Below, in pieces: positions 52,015 through 61,575 of a stretch of DNA of 64,000 nt. The stretch comes from Flavobacteriales bacterium (GTDB lineage Bacteria; Bacteroidota; Bacteroidia; Flavobacteriales; Flavobacteriaceae), in contig JAHENA010000003.1 of the NCBI GenBank assembly GCA_024643405.1, positions 30,249 through 94,248 on the forward strand, given 5' to 3'. Positions within the stretch are counted from its first letter, which is position 1. Each line of letters opens with the position of its first letter. Below the pieces are notes generated by a model. That model was not told where the DNA came from, searched no databases, and was given only the letters and a program-made list of their open reading frames with translations. The translations under genes were made by a program, and so were the position numbers.

Positions 52015-52043
52015 AGAATGATTTTCTAGCTTTAAATCATTCT
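52015..52043. repeat. 10-bp perfect inverted repeat upstream of the hydrogenase small subunit
   Basis: AGAATGATTT-tctagcttt-AAATCATTCT. Confidence 0.7.
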
Positions 52044-52089
52044 TTTTAAAATATGTAATATCTCATTTTTTTTAATCTAAATTTTCATT

Positions 52090-53214
52090 ATGGCTAAAAA
52101 CAACGAATTAAGAGAAACTTATTATGAGAGCATAATAAAACAGGGCTATAGTAGAAGAGATTTCATGAAGTTTGCCACCTATATTGCTGCCTATATGGGA
52201 TTGGAAAACTCTATGGTTGGTCAAGTGGCAAAGTCTCTTGAAACTACACACAGGGTACCAGTAATTTGGGAACATTTCCAAGAATGTACGTGTTGCAGCG
52301 AATCTTTTATTCGTTCTGACCATCCTATAGTGGCAGATATTATTCTTGATAAAATTTCATTAGATTATACGTTAACCTTAATGGCAGCTTCAGGACATCA
52401 AGCAGAAGCGGCTAAGCAGGCCACCATGGAAAAATACAAAGGTGAGTATATTCTTTGTGTTGAGGGGTCTGTACCAATGGGTGATGATGGTAATTACTGT
52501 TGTATTGGTGGAAGATCAGCTAAAGATTTATTAATTGAATCAGCTGCAGGAGCCAAGGCTATAATTGCTTGGGGTAGTTGTGCATCAAACGGATGTGTTC
52601 AGGCGGCAAAACCAAATCCTACAAACGCAACACCAATTCATAAAATTATAAAAAACAAACCAATTATAAGAGTTCCGGGTTGTCCTCCAATTGGGGAAGT
52701 TATGGCTGGTGTCATTGTACATTTAGTCACTTTTGGAAGATTGCCAGAATTGGATCGATTAGGAAGACCAAAAGCATTCTACGCAAAACGAGTTCATGAT
52801 AGTTGTTATAGAAGACCATATTATGATGCTGGATTGTTTGCTCAAACCTTTGATGACAAAAATGCTAAAGATGGTTATTGTTTATATAAGTTGGGTTGTA
52901 AAGGGCCTATGACCTATAATTCATGTGGAACCATAAAATGGAATAATGGCGTGAGTTATCCAATTCAATCCGGACATGGATGTATAGGATGTAGTGAAGA
53001 AAACTTCTGGGATAACGGACCATTCTATGAAAGATTGACTAAAGTTCCAGGACTTCATGAAGAAGGACTGGCCGATGATATTGGAAAAGTTGGAGCCGGT
53101 ATTTTAGCAGGTGGCTTAGCGGTCCATGCGATTGCAGCTAACATTTCCAAAAGAAAAGAATTAACAAGCCGAATAAATCGAGGCATATCAAACGAAAAAA
53201 ATATTGACTCTTAA
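52090..53214 (+). CDS. Uptake [NiFe]-hydrogenase small subunit, Tat-exported, six-cysteine (O2-tolerant group 1 type)
   Basis: Tat motif SRRDFMKF; ECTCCSESFIRS, GSCASNGC, RVPGCPP; GCKGPMTYNSCGTIKWNNGVSYPIQSGHGCIGC; C-terminal hydrophobic anchor VGAGILAGGLAVHAIAANI. Confidence 0.96.
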   Translation: MAKNNELRETYYESIIKQGYSRRDFMKFATYIAAYMGLENSMVGQVAKSLETTHRVPVIWEHFQECTCCSESFIRSDHPIVADIILDKISLDYTLTLMAASGHQAEAAKQATMEKYKGEYILCVEGSVPMGDDGNYCCIGGRSAKDLLIESAAGAKAIIAWGSCASNGCVQAAKPNPTNATPIHKIIKNKPIIRVPGCPPIGEVMAGVIVHLVTFGRLPELDRLGRPKAFYAKRVHDSCYRRPYYDAGLFAQTFDDKNAKDGYCLYKLGCKGPMTYNSCGTIKWNNGVSYPIQSGHGCIGCSEENFWDNGPFYERLTKVPGLHEEGLADDIGKVGAGILAGGLAVHAIAANISKRKELTSRINRGISNEKNIDS

Positions 53215-53225
53215 AAATTAGAATT

Positions 53226-54962
53226 ATGGCAGATAGAATAGTAGTTGATCCTGTTACCAGAATTGAGGGTCATTTAAGAATAGAAGCAGAAATTAAAGAT
53301 GGAATCATAGTAGATGCCTATAGCTCCAGTACAATGGTAAGAGGTATTGAAGAAATTGTTAAAGGAAGAGATCCTAGAGATGTCTGGGCTTTTGTACAAA
53401 GAACATGTGGCGTATGTACAACAGTGCATGCATTAACATCAGTAAGAGCAGTTGAAGATGCTTTAGGTATAGCGATTCCACCAAATGCCGAAATGGTAAG
53501 AAATATTATGGAAGGTGCATTATACATGCATGACCATACCATTCACTTTTATCATTTACACGCCTTAGACTGGGTAGATGTAGTGAATGCTTTAAATGCA
53601 GATCCTGTTAAAACTTCTGAATTAGCACAAAGTATTTCGAATTGGCCAAAAAGTTCACCAGGTTATTTTTCTGATATTAAAAAACGCATCACTAAATTTG
53701 TTGAAAGTGGTCAATTAGGAATTTTTGCCAATGGCTATTGGGGTCATCCTCAGATGAAATTGCCTGCTGAGGTAAATTTATTGGCAGTAGCTCATTATTT
53801 GGAAGCTCTGGAATGGCAAAAAGAAATTGTAAAAGTCCATACCATTTTTGGAGGAAAAAATCCACATCCAAATTATTTGGTTGGGGGAATGGCATGTGCT
53901 ATAAATACTGAAAATCCTGGAGGAATTAATGCAGAGCGCTTAGCCATGGTTAAATCGCTTCTTGATGAAGGAAAACGATTTATTGAACAAGTTTATATTC
54001 CAGACTTATTGGCAATTGCATCCTTCTATAAAGATTGGGGAGCCATTGGCAAGGGATTTGGAAATTATATGTCTTATGGTGATTTCCCAGTTAATGGCTA
54101 TGCAGATCAATCTAATTTTAAATTTCCACAAGGAGTTATTTTAAACCGAGATTTATCTAAGGTATTAGATGTTAATCATAGAAGTAGTGACGAAATTGAA
54201 GAGTTTGTCAATAATTCCTGGTATGATAATTATGCCGAGGGTAAAGAAACCGGTAGACATCCATGGGAAGGAGAAACCAATATTAAATATTCAGGTCCAA
54301 AACCACCGTACGAACATTTGAATGTTGAAGAAAAGTACAGTTTTGTAAAAACACCACGATGGAAAGGGATGCCTATGGAAGTGGGTCCTTTAGCGAGGCT
54401 TTTAGTAGGTTATGGAAGAGGTAATAAGGAAATACAAGAGGCTGTCAATGCTGCTTTAGCGCATTTAGATGTTCCGGTTGATGCCTTATTCTCAACTTTA
54501 GGTAGAACTGCTGCCAGAGGAATAGAAACGCAATTGGTAGCCAATTGGACCATGGAATTTTATGATACGTTAATACGTAATATCAAAAATGGCGATCAAA
54601 GAATGGCTAACACTGAAAATTGGGAACCCTCCACTTGGCCATCAGAAGCAAAAGGAGTAGGCTATATGGAAGCTCCTAGAGGAGCTCTAGCACATTGGAT
54701 TAAAATTAAAGATGGAAAGACTGAGAACTATCAACAAGTGGTTCCAACAACCTGGAATGCATCTCCAAGAGATCCTAAAGGTGAACGTTCTGCTTATGAG
54801 TCTACGTTAATTGGCACGCCAGTGGCAGATCCAGAATTACCGCTCGAAATCATTCGCACTATTCATTCGTTTGATCCATGCTTGGCCTGTGCCGTGCATT
54901 TATATGATGAGCATGGTAATCATATCTCCAGAGTTCAACATACCGGTAGTTGTGAAATTTAG
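53226..54962 (+). CDS. Uptake [NiFe]-hydrogenase large subunit
   Basis: L1 motif RGIEEIVKGRDPRDVWAFVQRTCGVCTTVHALTS; L2 motif SFDPCLACAVH with a 20-residue C-terminal tail. Confidence 0.97.
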   Translation: MADRIVVDPVTRIEGHLRIEAEIKDGIIVDAYSSSTMVRGIEEIVKGRDPRDVWAFVQRTCGVCTTVHALTSVRAVEDALGIAIPPNAEMVRNIMEGALYMHDHTIHFYHLHALDWVDVVNALNADPVKTSELAQSISNWPKSSPGYFSDIKKRITKFVESGQLGIFANGYWGHPQMKLPAEVNLLAVAHYLEALEWQKEIVKVHTIFGGKNPHPNYLVGGMACAINTENPGGINAERLAMVKSLLDEGKRFIEQVYIPDLLAIASFYKDWGAIGKGFGNYMSYGDFPVNGYADQSNFKFPQGVILNRDLSKVLDVNHRSSDEIEEFVNNSWYDNYAEGKETGRHPWEGETNIKYSGPKPPYEHLNVEEKYSFVKTPRWKGMPMEVGPLARLLVGYGRGNKEIQEAVNAALAHLDVPVDALFSTLGRTAARGIETQLVANWTMEFYDTLIRNIKNGDQRMANTENWEPSTWPSEAKGVGYMEAPRGALAHWIKIKDGKTENYQQVVPTTWNASPRDPKGERSAYESTLIGTPVADPELPLEIIRTIHSFDPCLACAVHLYDEHGNHISRVQHTGSCEI

Positions 54963-54977
54963 CTAAATAAAAAGATC

Positions 54978-55730
54978 ATGAAAAAAATAACAAATTTTAA
55001 ACGTGTATACGTCTGGGAATTACCAGTCAGGATCTTTCATTGGTTAAATGTTTTGGCTTTATTTGTCTTGGTTGTTACAGGTTTTATAATTGCTAATCCA
55101 CCAGCTATATTATCCAGCGCAGAAGCAACAAACTTACATACTTTTGGCTTTGTTAGGTTTTTACATTTTACGGCGGCTTACATTTTCTTATTCGTTTTAA
55201 TATTGAGAGTTTATTGGTCATTTATGGGTAATAGATTTGCAAGTTGGAGAGCGTTTTGGCCGTTTACCAAAAAGAACTGGAATAATTTTTGGCATGTGAT
55301 GAAAATTGATATCATGCTCATGAATGAGAAGGAAGAGGATGTGTCTAAAATTAGTATTGGACATAACAGTGTAGCCACACTTTCATATTTAGTCATGTTT
55401 GTTTTAGCTCTTGTTCAAATAGCAACAGGTTTTGCTTTATATGGAGATATGGCCTCCTGGTGGTTACCTAAAATGTTTGTATGGGTCATTCCACTTTTTG
55501 GTGGAGACTTTATAGTTAGGAGCATTCATCATACTGCCATGTGGTTTTTTATTTTTTTTGCTATGGTTCATGTTTATTTGGTATTTTATCATGATTGGCT
55601 CGAGGGAAGAGGAGAAGTGTCTTCTATATTTGGAGGCTATAAATTTGTTTCTGATGAACGTTTAAAGCATGCCCATAATGAAGATGAAGTAGAAATTAAA
55701 GATGAAAAAGGAATTGTAGCCACAAAATAA
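54978..55730 (+). CDS. Ni/Fe-hydrogenase b-type cytochrome subunit
   Basis: VYVWELPVRIFHWLNVLALFVLVVTGF, multipass with His pairs, SIHHTAMWFFIFFAMVHVYLVFYHDWLEGRGEVSSIFGGYKFV. Confidence 0.95.
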   Translation: MKKITNFKRVYVWELPVRIFHWLNVLALFVLVVTGFIIANPPAILSSAEATNLHTFGFVRFLHFTAAYIFLFVLILRVYWSFMGNRFASWRAFWPFTKKNWNNFWHVMKIDIMLMNEKEEDVSKISIGHNSVATLSYLVMFVLALVQIATGFALYGDMASWWLPKMFVWVIPLFGGDFIVRSIHHTAMWFFIFFAMVHVYLVFYHDWLEGRGEVSSIFGGYKFVSDERLKHAHNEDEVEIKDEKGIVATK

Positions 55731-55752
55731 ATTAGTTTTATTAATCAATCTT

Positions 55753-55799
55753 AAATTCATTCAAAGACATACAATTTTGGATTTGAATGAATTTATTTT
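55753..55799 (+). terminator. Candidate terminator after the structural hydrogenase genes
   Basis: AAATTCATTCAAA ... TTTGAATGAATTT followed by a T-rich stretch. Confidence 0.6.
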
Positions 55800-55899
55800 T
55801 TACTTTATAATTTGAAATACCAATAAAATTAGCTTAGACCAAAAAAAAATAGTTTTTATTAGTATGATATCTGACCTCTAACTTAATAAGTATATAAAG

Positions 55900-56433
55900 A
55901 TGAAAATCCCAGAAAGAACACCAGTTGCAATAAGTAGCGATTCCTATTTTTTTGAAAAGGATAAATCCAATAGTATTTTGGTGATGGGTGTTGGTAATTA
56001 TTTAATGGGAGATGAAGGGATTGGTGTGCATATTATACAGGAAATGGCGAAGCAGGAACTTCCAGAATATATAGATATTCTTGATGGTGGAACAGGTGGG
56101 TTTTTACTACTCAGCTGTTTTCAGGTATATCCTACTATTATTTTTGTTGATGCTACCATGGACGGTAAACCTGCAGGTACTATTTCCTTAATTCGTCCCA
56201 AATTTGCATCCGATTTTCCTTCAGCTTTGAGTGTTCATGACGTGGGCTTAAAAGACATGGTAGAGGCGGTTTATTTGATGGATAAAGTCCCAGACATACA
56301 TTTATTTACGGTTTCAATAGAAGAAATGAATCCCATGACCATAGAATTAAATTCAAAAGTAGAAGCTGTAATCCCTGAATTAATTCATAGAATTTATGAA
56401 CATGCAAAAAATTTGCATCTTCAGACAAAATAA
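55900..56433 (+). CDS. Hydrogenase maturation endopeptidase (HyaD/HoxM-like)
   Basis: ILVMGVGNYLMGDEGIGVHIIQEM, IDILDGGTGGFLLL, TIIFVDATMDGKPAG, LSVHDVGLKDMVEAVYLM. Confidence 0.93.
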   Translation: MKIPERTPVAISSDSYFFEKDKSNSILVMGVGNYLMGDEGIGVHIIQEMAKQELPEYIDILDGGTGGFLLLSCFQVYPTIIFVDATMDGKPAGTISLIRPKFASDFPSALSVHDVGLKDMVEAVYLMDKVPDIHLFTVSIEEMNPMTIELNSKVEAVIPELIHRIYEHAKNLHLQTK

Positions 56434-56456
56434 GTTTATGATTAGCAGACACATTT

Positions 56457-58724
56457 ATGCAGAAAACCTATAAAATTCTTATCTCAGGACAAGTTCAAGG
56501 TGTAGGTTTTAGGCCATATGTGTATAATTTAGCTAAGGATTTTTTATTAAAAGGTTCTGTTTCCAATAATGAAAATGGGGTTATTATTTTAGTTCAGGGT
56601 TTAGATCAATCCGTTCAAGATTTTTATGATAGGTTAATTCATTTTCCGCCACAGGTTTCCAAAATCAGGGAGTGTTCAATCACAGAGATTCAGTTTATTT
56701 TATTTAATGAATTTAATATAGTTCCTTCAACAAAGGAAGGTCAGCTTAATGTAATATTGACACCAGATTTTGCCCTGTGTGATGATTGTAAAGACGATAT
56801 CAAAGATGTAGAGAATAGACGTTTTTCTTATCCTTTTACCACATGCGTAAATTGTGGACCAAGGTGGGCCATCACTGAAACTTTTCCTTTTGAAAGGAAT
56901 CATACCAGTATTGATGAATTTCCCATGTGTGAAACCTGTCAAGAAGAATTTGAAAATCCTTCGAATAGACGATTTCATTCACAAACCAATACCTGCTCAA
57001 CTTGTGGAATTAATTTAGATTTAATAAATCATCTGGGCCAACATATTCAAGTACAAAAGGATGAATTATTTAAGAAAGTTGCTTTTCTTTTAGAAGAAGG
57101 AAGTATCATTGCCATAAAAAACACCAGCGGTTTTTTGTTATGCTGTAATGCGGAAAATGAAAGCGCAGTTCAAAAACTTAGAGACAAAAAACAACGACCC
57201 AAAAAGCCATTCGCTGTTTTATATCCTTCCATCCATCATTTAAAGCATGAATTAGTAATAAGTGCTGAACAAGAAAAAAGTCTCCAATCTGTTGAAAGGC
57301 CTATTAATATTATTAACGCAATTGGTTATAAAGGTAAGATTCATTTAAGCAAAGTCGCACCAGGATTAAATCAAATAGGGGTAATGTTACCATATTCTGG
57401 CATATTGCAATTATTGGCTAATGAATTAAAATTTCCTATTGTGGCTACCAGTGGTAATATTCATGGCTCACCAATTATTAGTGATTTTGATGAGGCCTTT
57501 TTAAAACTAAGTCATGTGGCAGACTATTTCTTATACCACAATTTAAAAATTATTCACGCACAGGATGATTCTGTCGTAAAGTTCAGTAAAAAGTTTAGTA
57601 AAGAAGTGTTATTCCGCAGATCCAGAGGTTATGCGCCTAATTTGTTTAACATTTCTATAAAAGCAGATAAAAAAATTATGGCATTAGGGGCGCATTTAAA
57701 AAGTACTATTGCTTATGTGCCTAATGCATATGTTTATTTGAGTCAGTATCTAGGAAATCTGGATAATTATGATGTTTATCAGCGTTTTACAGATACTGCT
57801 TTAAATTTAATGGAAGTATTTGAACAGACGCCAGAAGTTCTTTTAGTTGATGCCCATTCAGGCTATCAGAGCACGATGTATGGTAAGGAATTGTCTGAAG
57901 AACTAATGATTCCATTATATAAAATTCAACATCATAAAGCACATTTTGCCTCAGTATTAGAAGAGCATCATTTATTTGGTTCCAAGGAACCTGTTTTGGG
58001 AGTTATTTGGGATGGTACAGGTTATGGTGATGATGGGCACATTTGGGGTGGAGAATTTTTTGAATACCATTCAAATAAAATAGAAAGGGTTTCCCATTTT
58101 GACTATTTTGATTGGCTTGCAGGAGATAAAATGTCGAAAGAACCTAGATTATCTTTCCTCTCTTTATCAAGATCTGAAATGAAAAATATTATAGAAAAGA
58201 AGTTTGAAACACATGAATTTGAGATTTATGAAAAATTGAAACTTAGAAATAAATTAAAAACGTCATCTGTTGGTAGATTATTTGATGCGGTTGCTTCCTT
58301 ATTAGGCATTTGTGACTTAAATACTTATGAAGGTGAAGCCGCTATTTTGATGGAAAATTATTTAGAGGATTATAATTTGGAGCATTGTAATCTCTATAGT
58401 TCAGTTTCAGATAATGGCCTAATTCCTACTAAAGAGTTATTTCATAATCTGTATTTAGATTTTAAAACGGGTAATTCAAAAGAAATGGTAATTGCTAATT
58501 TCTTTTACACTTTAGCATCATTAGTTTTTCAAATGGCTAAAAAAAACCATTATAAGCATATTGCTTTTAGTGGGGGCGTTTTTCAAAATACTACACTCAT
58601 AGATATGATTAAAGAAATAGGAGAAAAGGAATATAAATTATATCTTAACATAAACTTAGCTCCCAATGATGAAAATATTTCTTTTGGACAAATTATGTAC
58701 CATCTAAATTGCACAAATGAATGA
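56457..58724 (+). CDS. hypF: Carbamoyltransferase HypF
   Basis: Acylphosphatase domain GQVQGVGFRPYVYNLA; zinc fingers CDDCKDDI, CVNCGPRW, CETCQEEF, CSTCGI; Kae1-like end GVIWDGTGYGDDGHIWGGEF. Confidence 0.97.
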   Translation: MQKTYKILISGQVQGVGFRPYVYNLAKDFLLKGSVSNNENGVIILVQGLDQSVQDFYDRLIHFPPQVSKIRECSITEIQFILFNEFNIVPSTKEGQLNVILTPDFALCDDCKDDIKDVENRRFSYPFTTCVNCGPRWAITETFPFERNHTSIDEFPMCETCQEEFENPSNRRFHSQTNTCSTCGINLDLINHLGQHIQVQKDELFKKVAFLLEEGSIIAIKNTSGFLLCCNAENESAVQKLRDKKQRPKKPFAVLYPSIHHLKHELVISAEQEKSLQSVERPINIINAIGYKGKIHLSKVAPGLNQIGVMLPYSGILQLLANELKFPIVATSGNIHGSPIISDFDEAFLKLSHVADYFLYHNLKIIHAQDDSVVKFSKKFSKEVLFRRSRGYAPNLFNISIKADKKIMALGAHLKSTIAYVPNAYVYLSQYLGNLDNYDVYQRFTDTALNLMEVFEQTPEVLLVDAHSGYQSTMYGKELSEELMIPLYKIQHHKAHFASVLEEHHLFGSKEPVLGVIWDGTGYGDDGHIWGGEFFEYHSNKIERVSHFDYFDWLAGDKMSKEPRLSFLSLSRSEMKNIIEKKFETHEFEIYEKLKLRNKLKTSSVGRLFDAVASLLGICDLNTYEGEAAILMENYLEDYNLEHCNLYSSVSDNGLIPTKELFHNLYLDFKTGNSKEMVIANFFYTLASLVFQMAKKNHYKHIAFSGGVFQNTTLIDMIKEIGEKEYKLYLNINLAPNDENISFGQIMYHLNCTNE

Positions 58725-59815
58725 AGTATTTAACAGAATATAGAAATTTAGAGGCAACCAAAAATTATTTAGAGCTTATCCATAAAGTAGCTACCAAGAC
58801 ATGGAAAATCATGGAGATATGTGGCGGACAAACGCATGGATTGGTAAAAAATGGCATTCTAGAATTGTTGCCGGAATCTGTTCAGATGATTCATGGACCA
58901 GGTTGCCCTGTTTGTGTAACACCATTAAATTTAATTGATAAGGCTATTGAACTTTTAGAAAATGGTGTTATTGTATGTTCTTTTGGTGATATGATTAGAG
59001 TTCCAGGAAGCAAAAAAAGTTTATTGGAAGCCAAGTCAAATGGTGGAGATTTAAGAATTTTATATTCACCTATTGAGGCAGTAAAAATAGCAAAGAATAA
59101 TCCTGATAAAGAAGTCGTGTTTTTTGCAGTAGGATTTGAAACAACCGCACCGGCTAATGCACTCTCTGTTTTACATGCTCAAAAAGAAGGGCTTAAAAAC
59201 TACTCTATTTTGGTCTCACATGTATTGGTTCCTCCTGCAATGGAAGCTATTTTGGATGATAAGTTCTGTAAGATCAATGCCTTTTTAGGGGCTGGGCATG
59301 TTTGTGCTATTATGGGTTATAGAGAATATTTTCCGCTTGCTGAAAAATATAAAATACCTATAATAATAACAGGTTTTGAGCCACTTGATTTAGTACAGGG
59401 TATCTACATGGCGGTGAGTCAATTGGAAAAGGGAATTTATGAAGTTGAAAATCAATATTCCCGAGTGGTCAAGGAAGAAGGTAACATAGCGGCCTTAAAA
59501 GTTATTAATAAGGTATTTGAAGTAGGAGCTAGAGAATGGCGGGGCATAGGGGAGATTCCCAATAGTGGCTATGTTTTGACTCATGAATTCAAAAGTTTTG
59601 ATGCTGAAAAAAAATTTGGTATCAGTCATTTAAAAGTGCCAGAAAATCCTAATTGCATTGCAGGAGCTATATTAAAAGGGATAAAAAAGCCGCATCAATG
59701 CGACCAATTCGGTAAAAAATGTACACCTTCTAACCCATTAGGAGCGCCAATGGTTTCTTCAGAAGGAGCCTGTGCGGCATATTATCATTTTTCAAGTAAT
59801 TTAATGTCAGAATAA
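58721..59815 (+). CDS. hypD: Hydrogenase maturation factor HypD
   Basis: EICGGQTHGLVKNGILELLPESVQMIHGPGCPVCVTP, VGFETTAPANALSVL, GAGHVCAIMGYREYFPLAEKYKIPIIITGFEPLD; ATGA overlap with hypF. Confidence 0.97.
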   Translation: MKYLTEYRNLEATKNYLELIHKVATKTWKIMEICGGQTHGLVKNGILELLPESVQMIHGPGCPVCVTPLNLIDKAIELLENGVIVCSFGDMIRVPGSKKSLLEAKSNGGDLRILYSPIEAVKIAKNNPDKEVVFFAVGFETTAPANALSVLHAQKEGLKNYSILVSHVLVPPAMEAILDDKFCKINAFLGAGHVCAIMGYREYFPLAEKYKIPIIITGFEPLDLVQGIYMAVSQLEKGIYEVENQYSRVVKEEGNIAALKVINKVFEVGAREWRGIGEIPNSGYVLTHEFKSFDAEKKFGISHLKVPENPNCIAGAILKGIKKPHQCDQFGKKCTPSNPLGAPMVSSEGACAAYYHFSSNLMSE

Positions 59816-59817
59816 TA

Positions 59818-60843
59818 ATGGAAAAGGAAGAATTAGGATATGAAACTATACAACTTGGCCATGGAAGTGGAGGATTAATGACCCGTGACTTATTGGATAA
59901 AATTATTTTCAAATCATTCAGCAACCCCTATTTAGATCAAAAACACGATGGCTCTGTCATAAATATTAACGGTAGAATGGCCATTTCAACAGATAGTTTC
60001 GTGGTTTCTCCCATTTTTTTTAAAGGGGGTAATATTGGTGAATTAGCTGTTAACGGAACTGTAAATGATGTGGCCATGTGCGGTGCAATACCAAAATATT
60101 TATCATTAGCATTCATTGTTGAAGAAGGATTAAAAGTTGAGGATTTTATTACTATTGTTAATTCCATAAAAAAAGCAGCTGATGAAAGTGGCGTACAAAT
60201 AATAACAGGGGATACCAAGGTAGTAGAAAGAGGTAAAGGCGACAAAATATTTATTAATACCACAGGTTTTGGTGAAGTAAATTCTCACGCTAAAATTGCT
60301 TCTGAACACATTAAAAATGGTGATAAAATTCTTCTTAATGGTTTTGTCGCGCAACATGGTATGGCAATAATGTCACAAAGAGAAGGTTTAGAATTTGAAT
60401 CAACTATAGTTAGTGATACAACCAACCTCAATTTTTTAGTGAATGATTTAATTAACAAATTTGGAGATAAAATTCATCTTTTTAGAGATCCAACAAGAGG
60501 TGGTGTAGCCAGTGTTTTATCTGAAATTTCACAAGACATTAAAAAAGGGGTTCTTATTTATGAAGATAAGATTCCATTAGAGAAACAAGTTGCTGCGGCT
60601 TGTGAAATTTTAGGGCTTGACCCATTGTATGTTGCGAATGAAGGCGTCTTTATGGTAATTGTTGATGCTTCTATTCAAAATGAAGTATTGTTATTTATGA
60701 AAAATGATCCAAAGGGCAAAAATGCTGCCTATATTGGAGAAATAACGCAAGAACATCCTGGTAAAGTAGTCATGAAAAGTGCCATTGGTGGTAAGAGAAT
60801 TGTAAGTCCTTTAATAGGTGAACAACTGCCTCGTATTTGTTAA
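59818..60843 (+). CDS. hypE: Hydrogenase maturation protein HypE
   Basis: QLGHGSGGLMTRDLLDKIIF, STDSFVVSPIFFKGGNIGELAVNGTVNDVAMCGA, FRDPTRGGVASVLSEI, C-terminal PRIC. Confidence 0.97.
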   Translation: MEKEELGYETIQLGHGSGGLMTRDLLDKIIFKSFSNPYLDQKHDGSVININGRMAISTDSFVVSPIFFKGGNIGELAVNGTVNDVAMCGAIPKYLSLAFIVEEGLKVEDFITIVNSIKKAADESGVQIITGDTKVVERGKGDKIFINTTGFGEVNSHAKIASEHIKNGDKILLNGFVAQHGMAIMSQREGLEFESTIVSDTTNLNFLVNDLINKFGDKIHLFRDPTRGGVASVLSEISQDIKKGVLIYEDKIPLEKQVAAACEILGLDPLYVANEGVFMVIVDASIQNEVLLFMKNDPKGKNAAYIGEITQEHPGKVVMKSAIGGKRIVSPLIGEQLPRIC

Positions 60844-61541
60844 GAAAAAAGCCAATATAAACCTATAATTATTGCAAAAAGACCACCTGAAAACCTAATT
60901 CCTTTGAATAAGGTGTCATTGTGCTCATTTTTACTAAATGAGGAAATTCTGCCAATAAGTATAGCAAATGAGGTCATTGCTAAAACAATTCCGCAACTAA
61001 AGCCAACTAAATAGGAAATTGAATCTATTTGACTTTTAAAACTGGCCACGGGTATAAAAAGCAAGAAATGTGAAATACCAGCTAAGCCATGTAAAAAGCC
61101 TATTGATAAAGAGGCAAAACCGCTTTGTTTTAATTGATGATTATGTGAATGGTGGTGAGAAGTTTCATGTTGATGAGCATGCTCATGTTTATGAATAGCC
61201 ACAGTATTATTACTATGCACATGTAAATGTTTGTGCTTTTTATCTTCTTTGAATATTTTGTAAAAAGACCAAGCTCCAATCAATAAAAGTACAATGCCAA
61301 CTAACTGCTCGCTATATCCGGAAATTGAATCAACAGGGATGAGTTCTCGGAATATTAAAAATAAAATTCCAATAGACAACATGCCCAATAAATGACCAAT
61401 CCCCCATAATAACCCTATTTTCCAGGCTTTTTTTTTGGATTCTATGGCAAATGGAATGACAGCAGCTAAATGATCTGGCCCAGTAATAACATGTAAAATA
61501 GACGCAATTAATGCGGCAATAAAGGGAAAAGAATCACTCAT
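60840..61541 (-). CDS. Putative nickel permease (UreH/NicO-like) with His-rich cytosolic loop
   Basis: ASILHVITGPDHLAAVIPFAIESKKKAWKIGLLWGIGHLLGML; HKHLHVHSNNTVAIHKHEHAHQHETSHHHSHNH loop; tail-to-tail with hypE. Confidence 0.8.
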   Translation of the reverse strand: MSDSFPFIAALIASILHVITGPDHLAAVIPFAIESKKKAWKIGLLWGIGHLLGMLSIGILFLIFRELIPVDSISGYSEQLVGIVLLLIGAWSFYKIFKEDKKHKHLHVHSNNTVAIHKHEHAHQHETSHHHSHNHQLKQSGFASLSIGFLHGLAGISHFLLFIPVASFKSQIDSISYLVGFSCGIVLAMTSFAILIGRISSFSKNEHNDTLFKGIRFSGGLFAIIIGLYWLFS

Positions 61542-61575
61542 GCATAATTAATAAGTGAATTATTATAATACCTAA

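Noticed and set aside
51919-52089. Sigma54-type (GG-N10-GC) promoter upstream of the hydrogenase
   Set aside because: Expected from proteobacterial hox/hup operons, but no matching element was seen in the AT-rich spacer.
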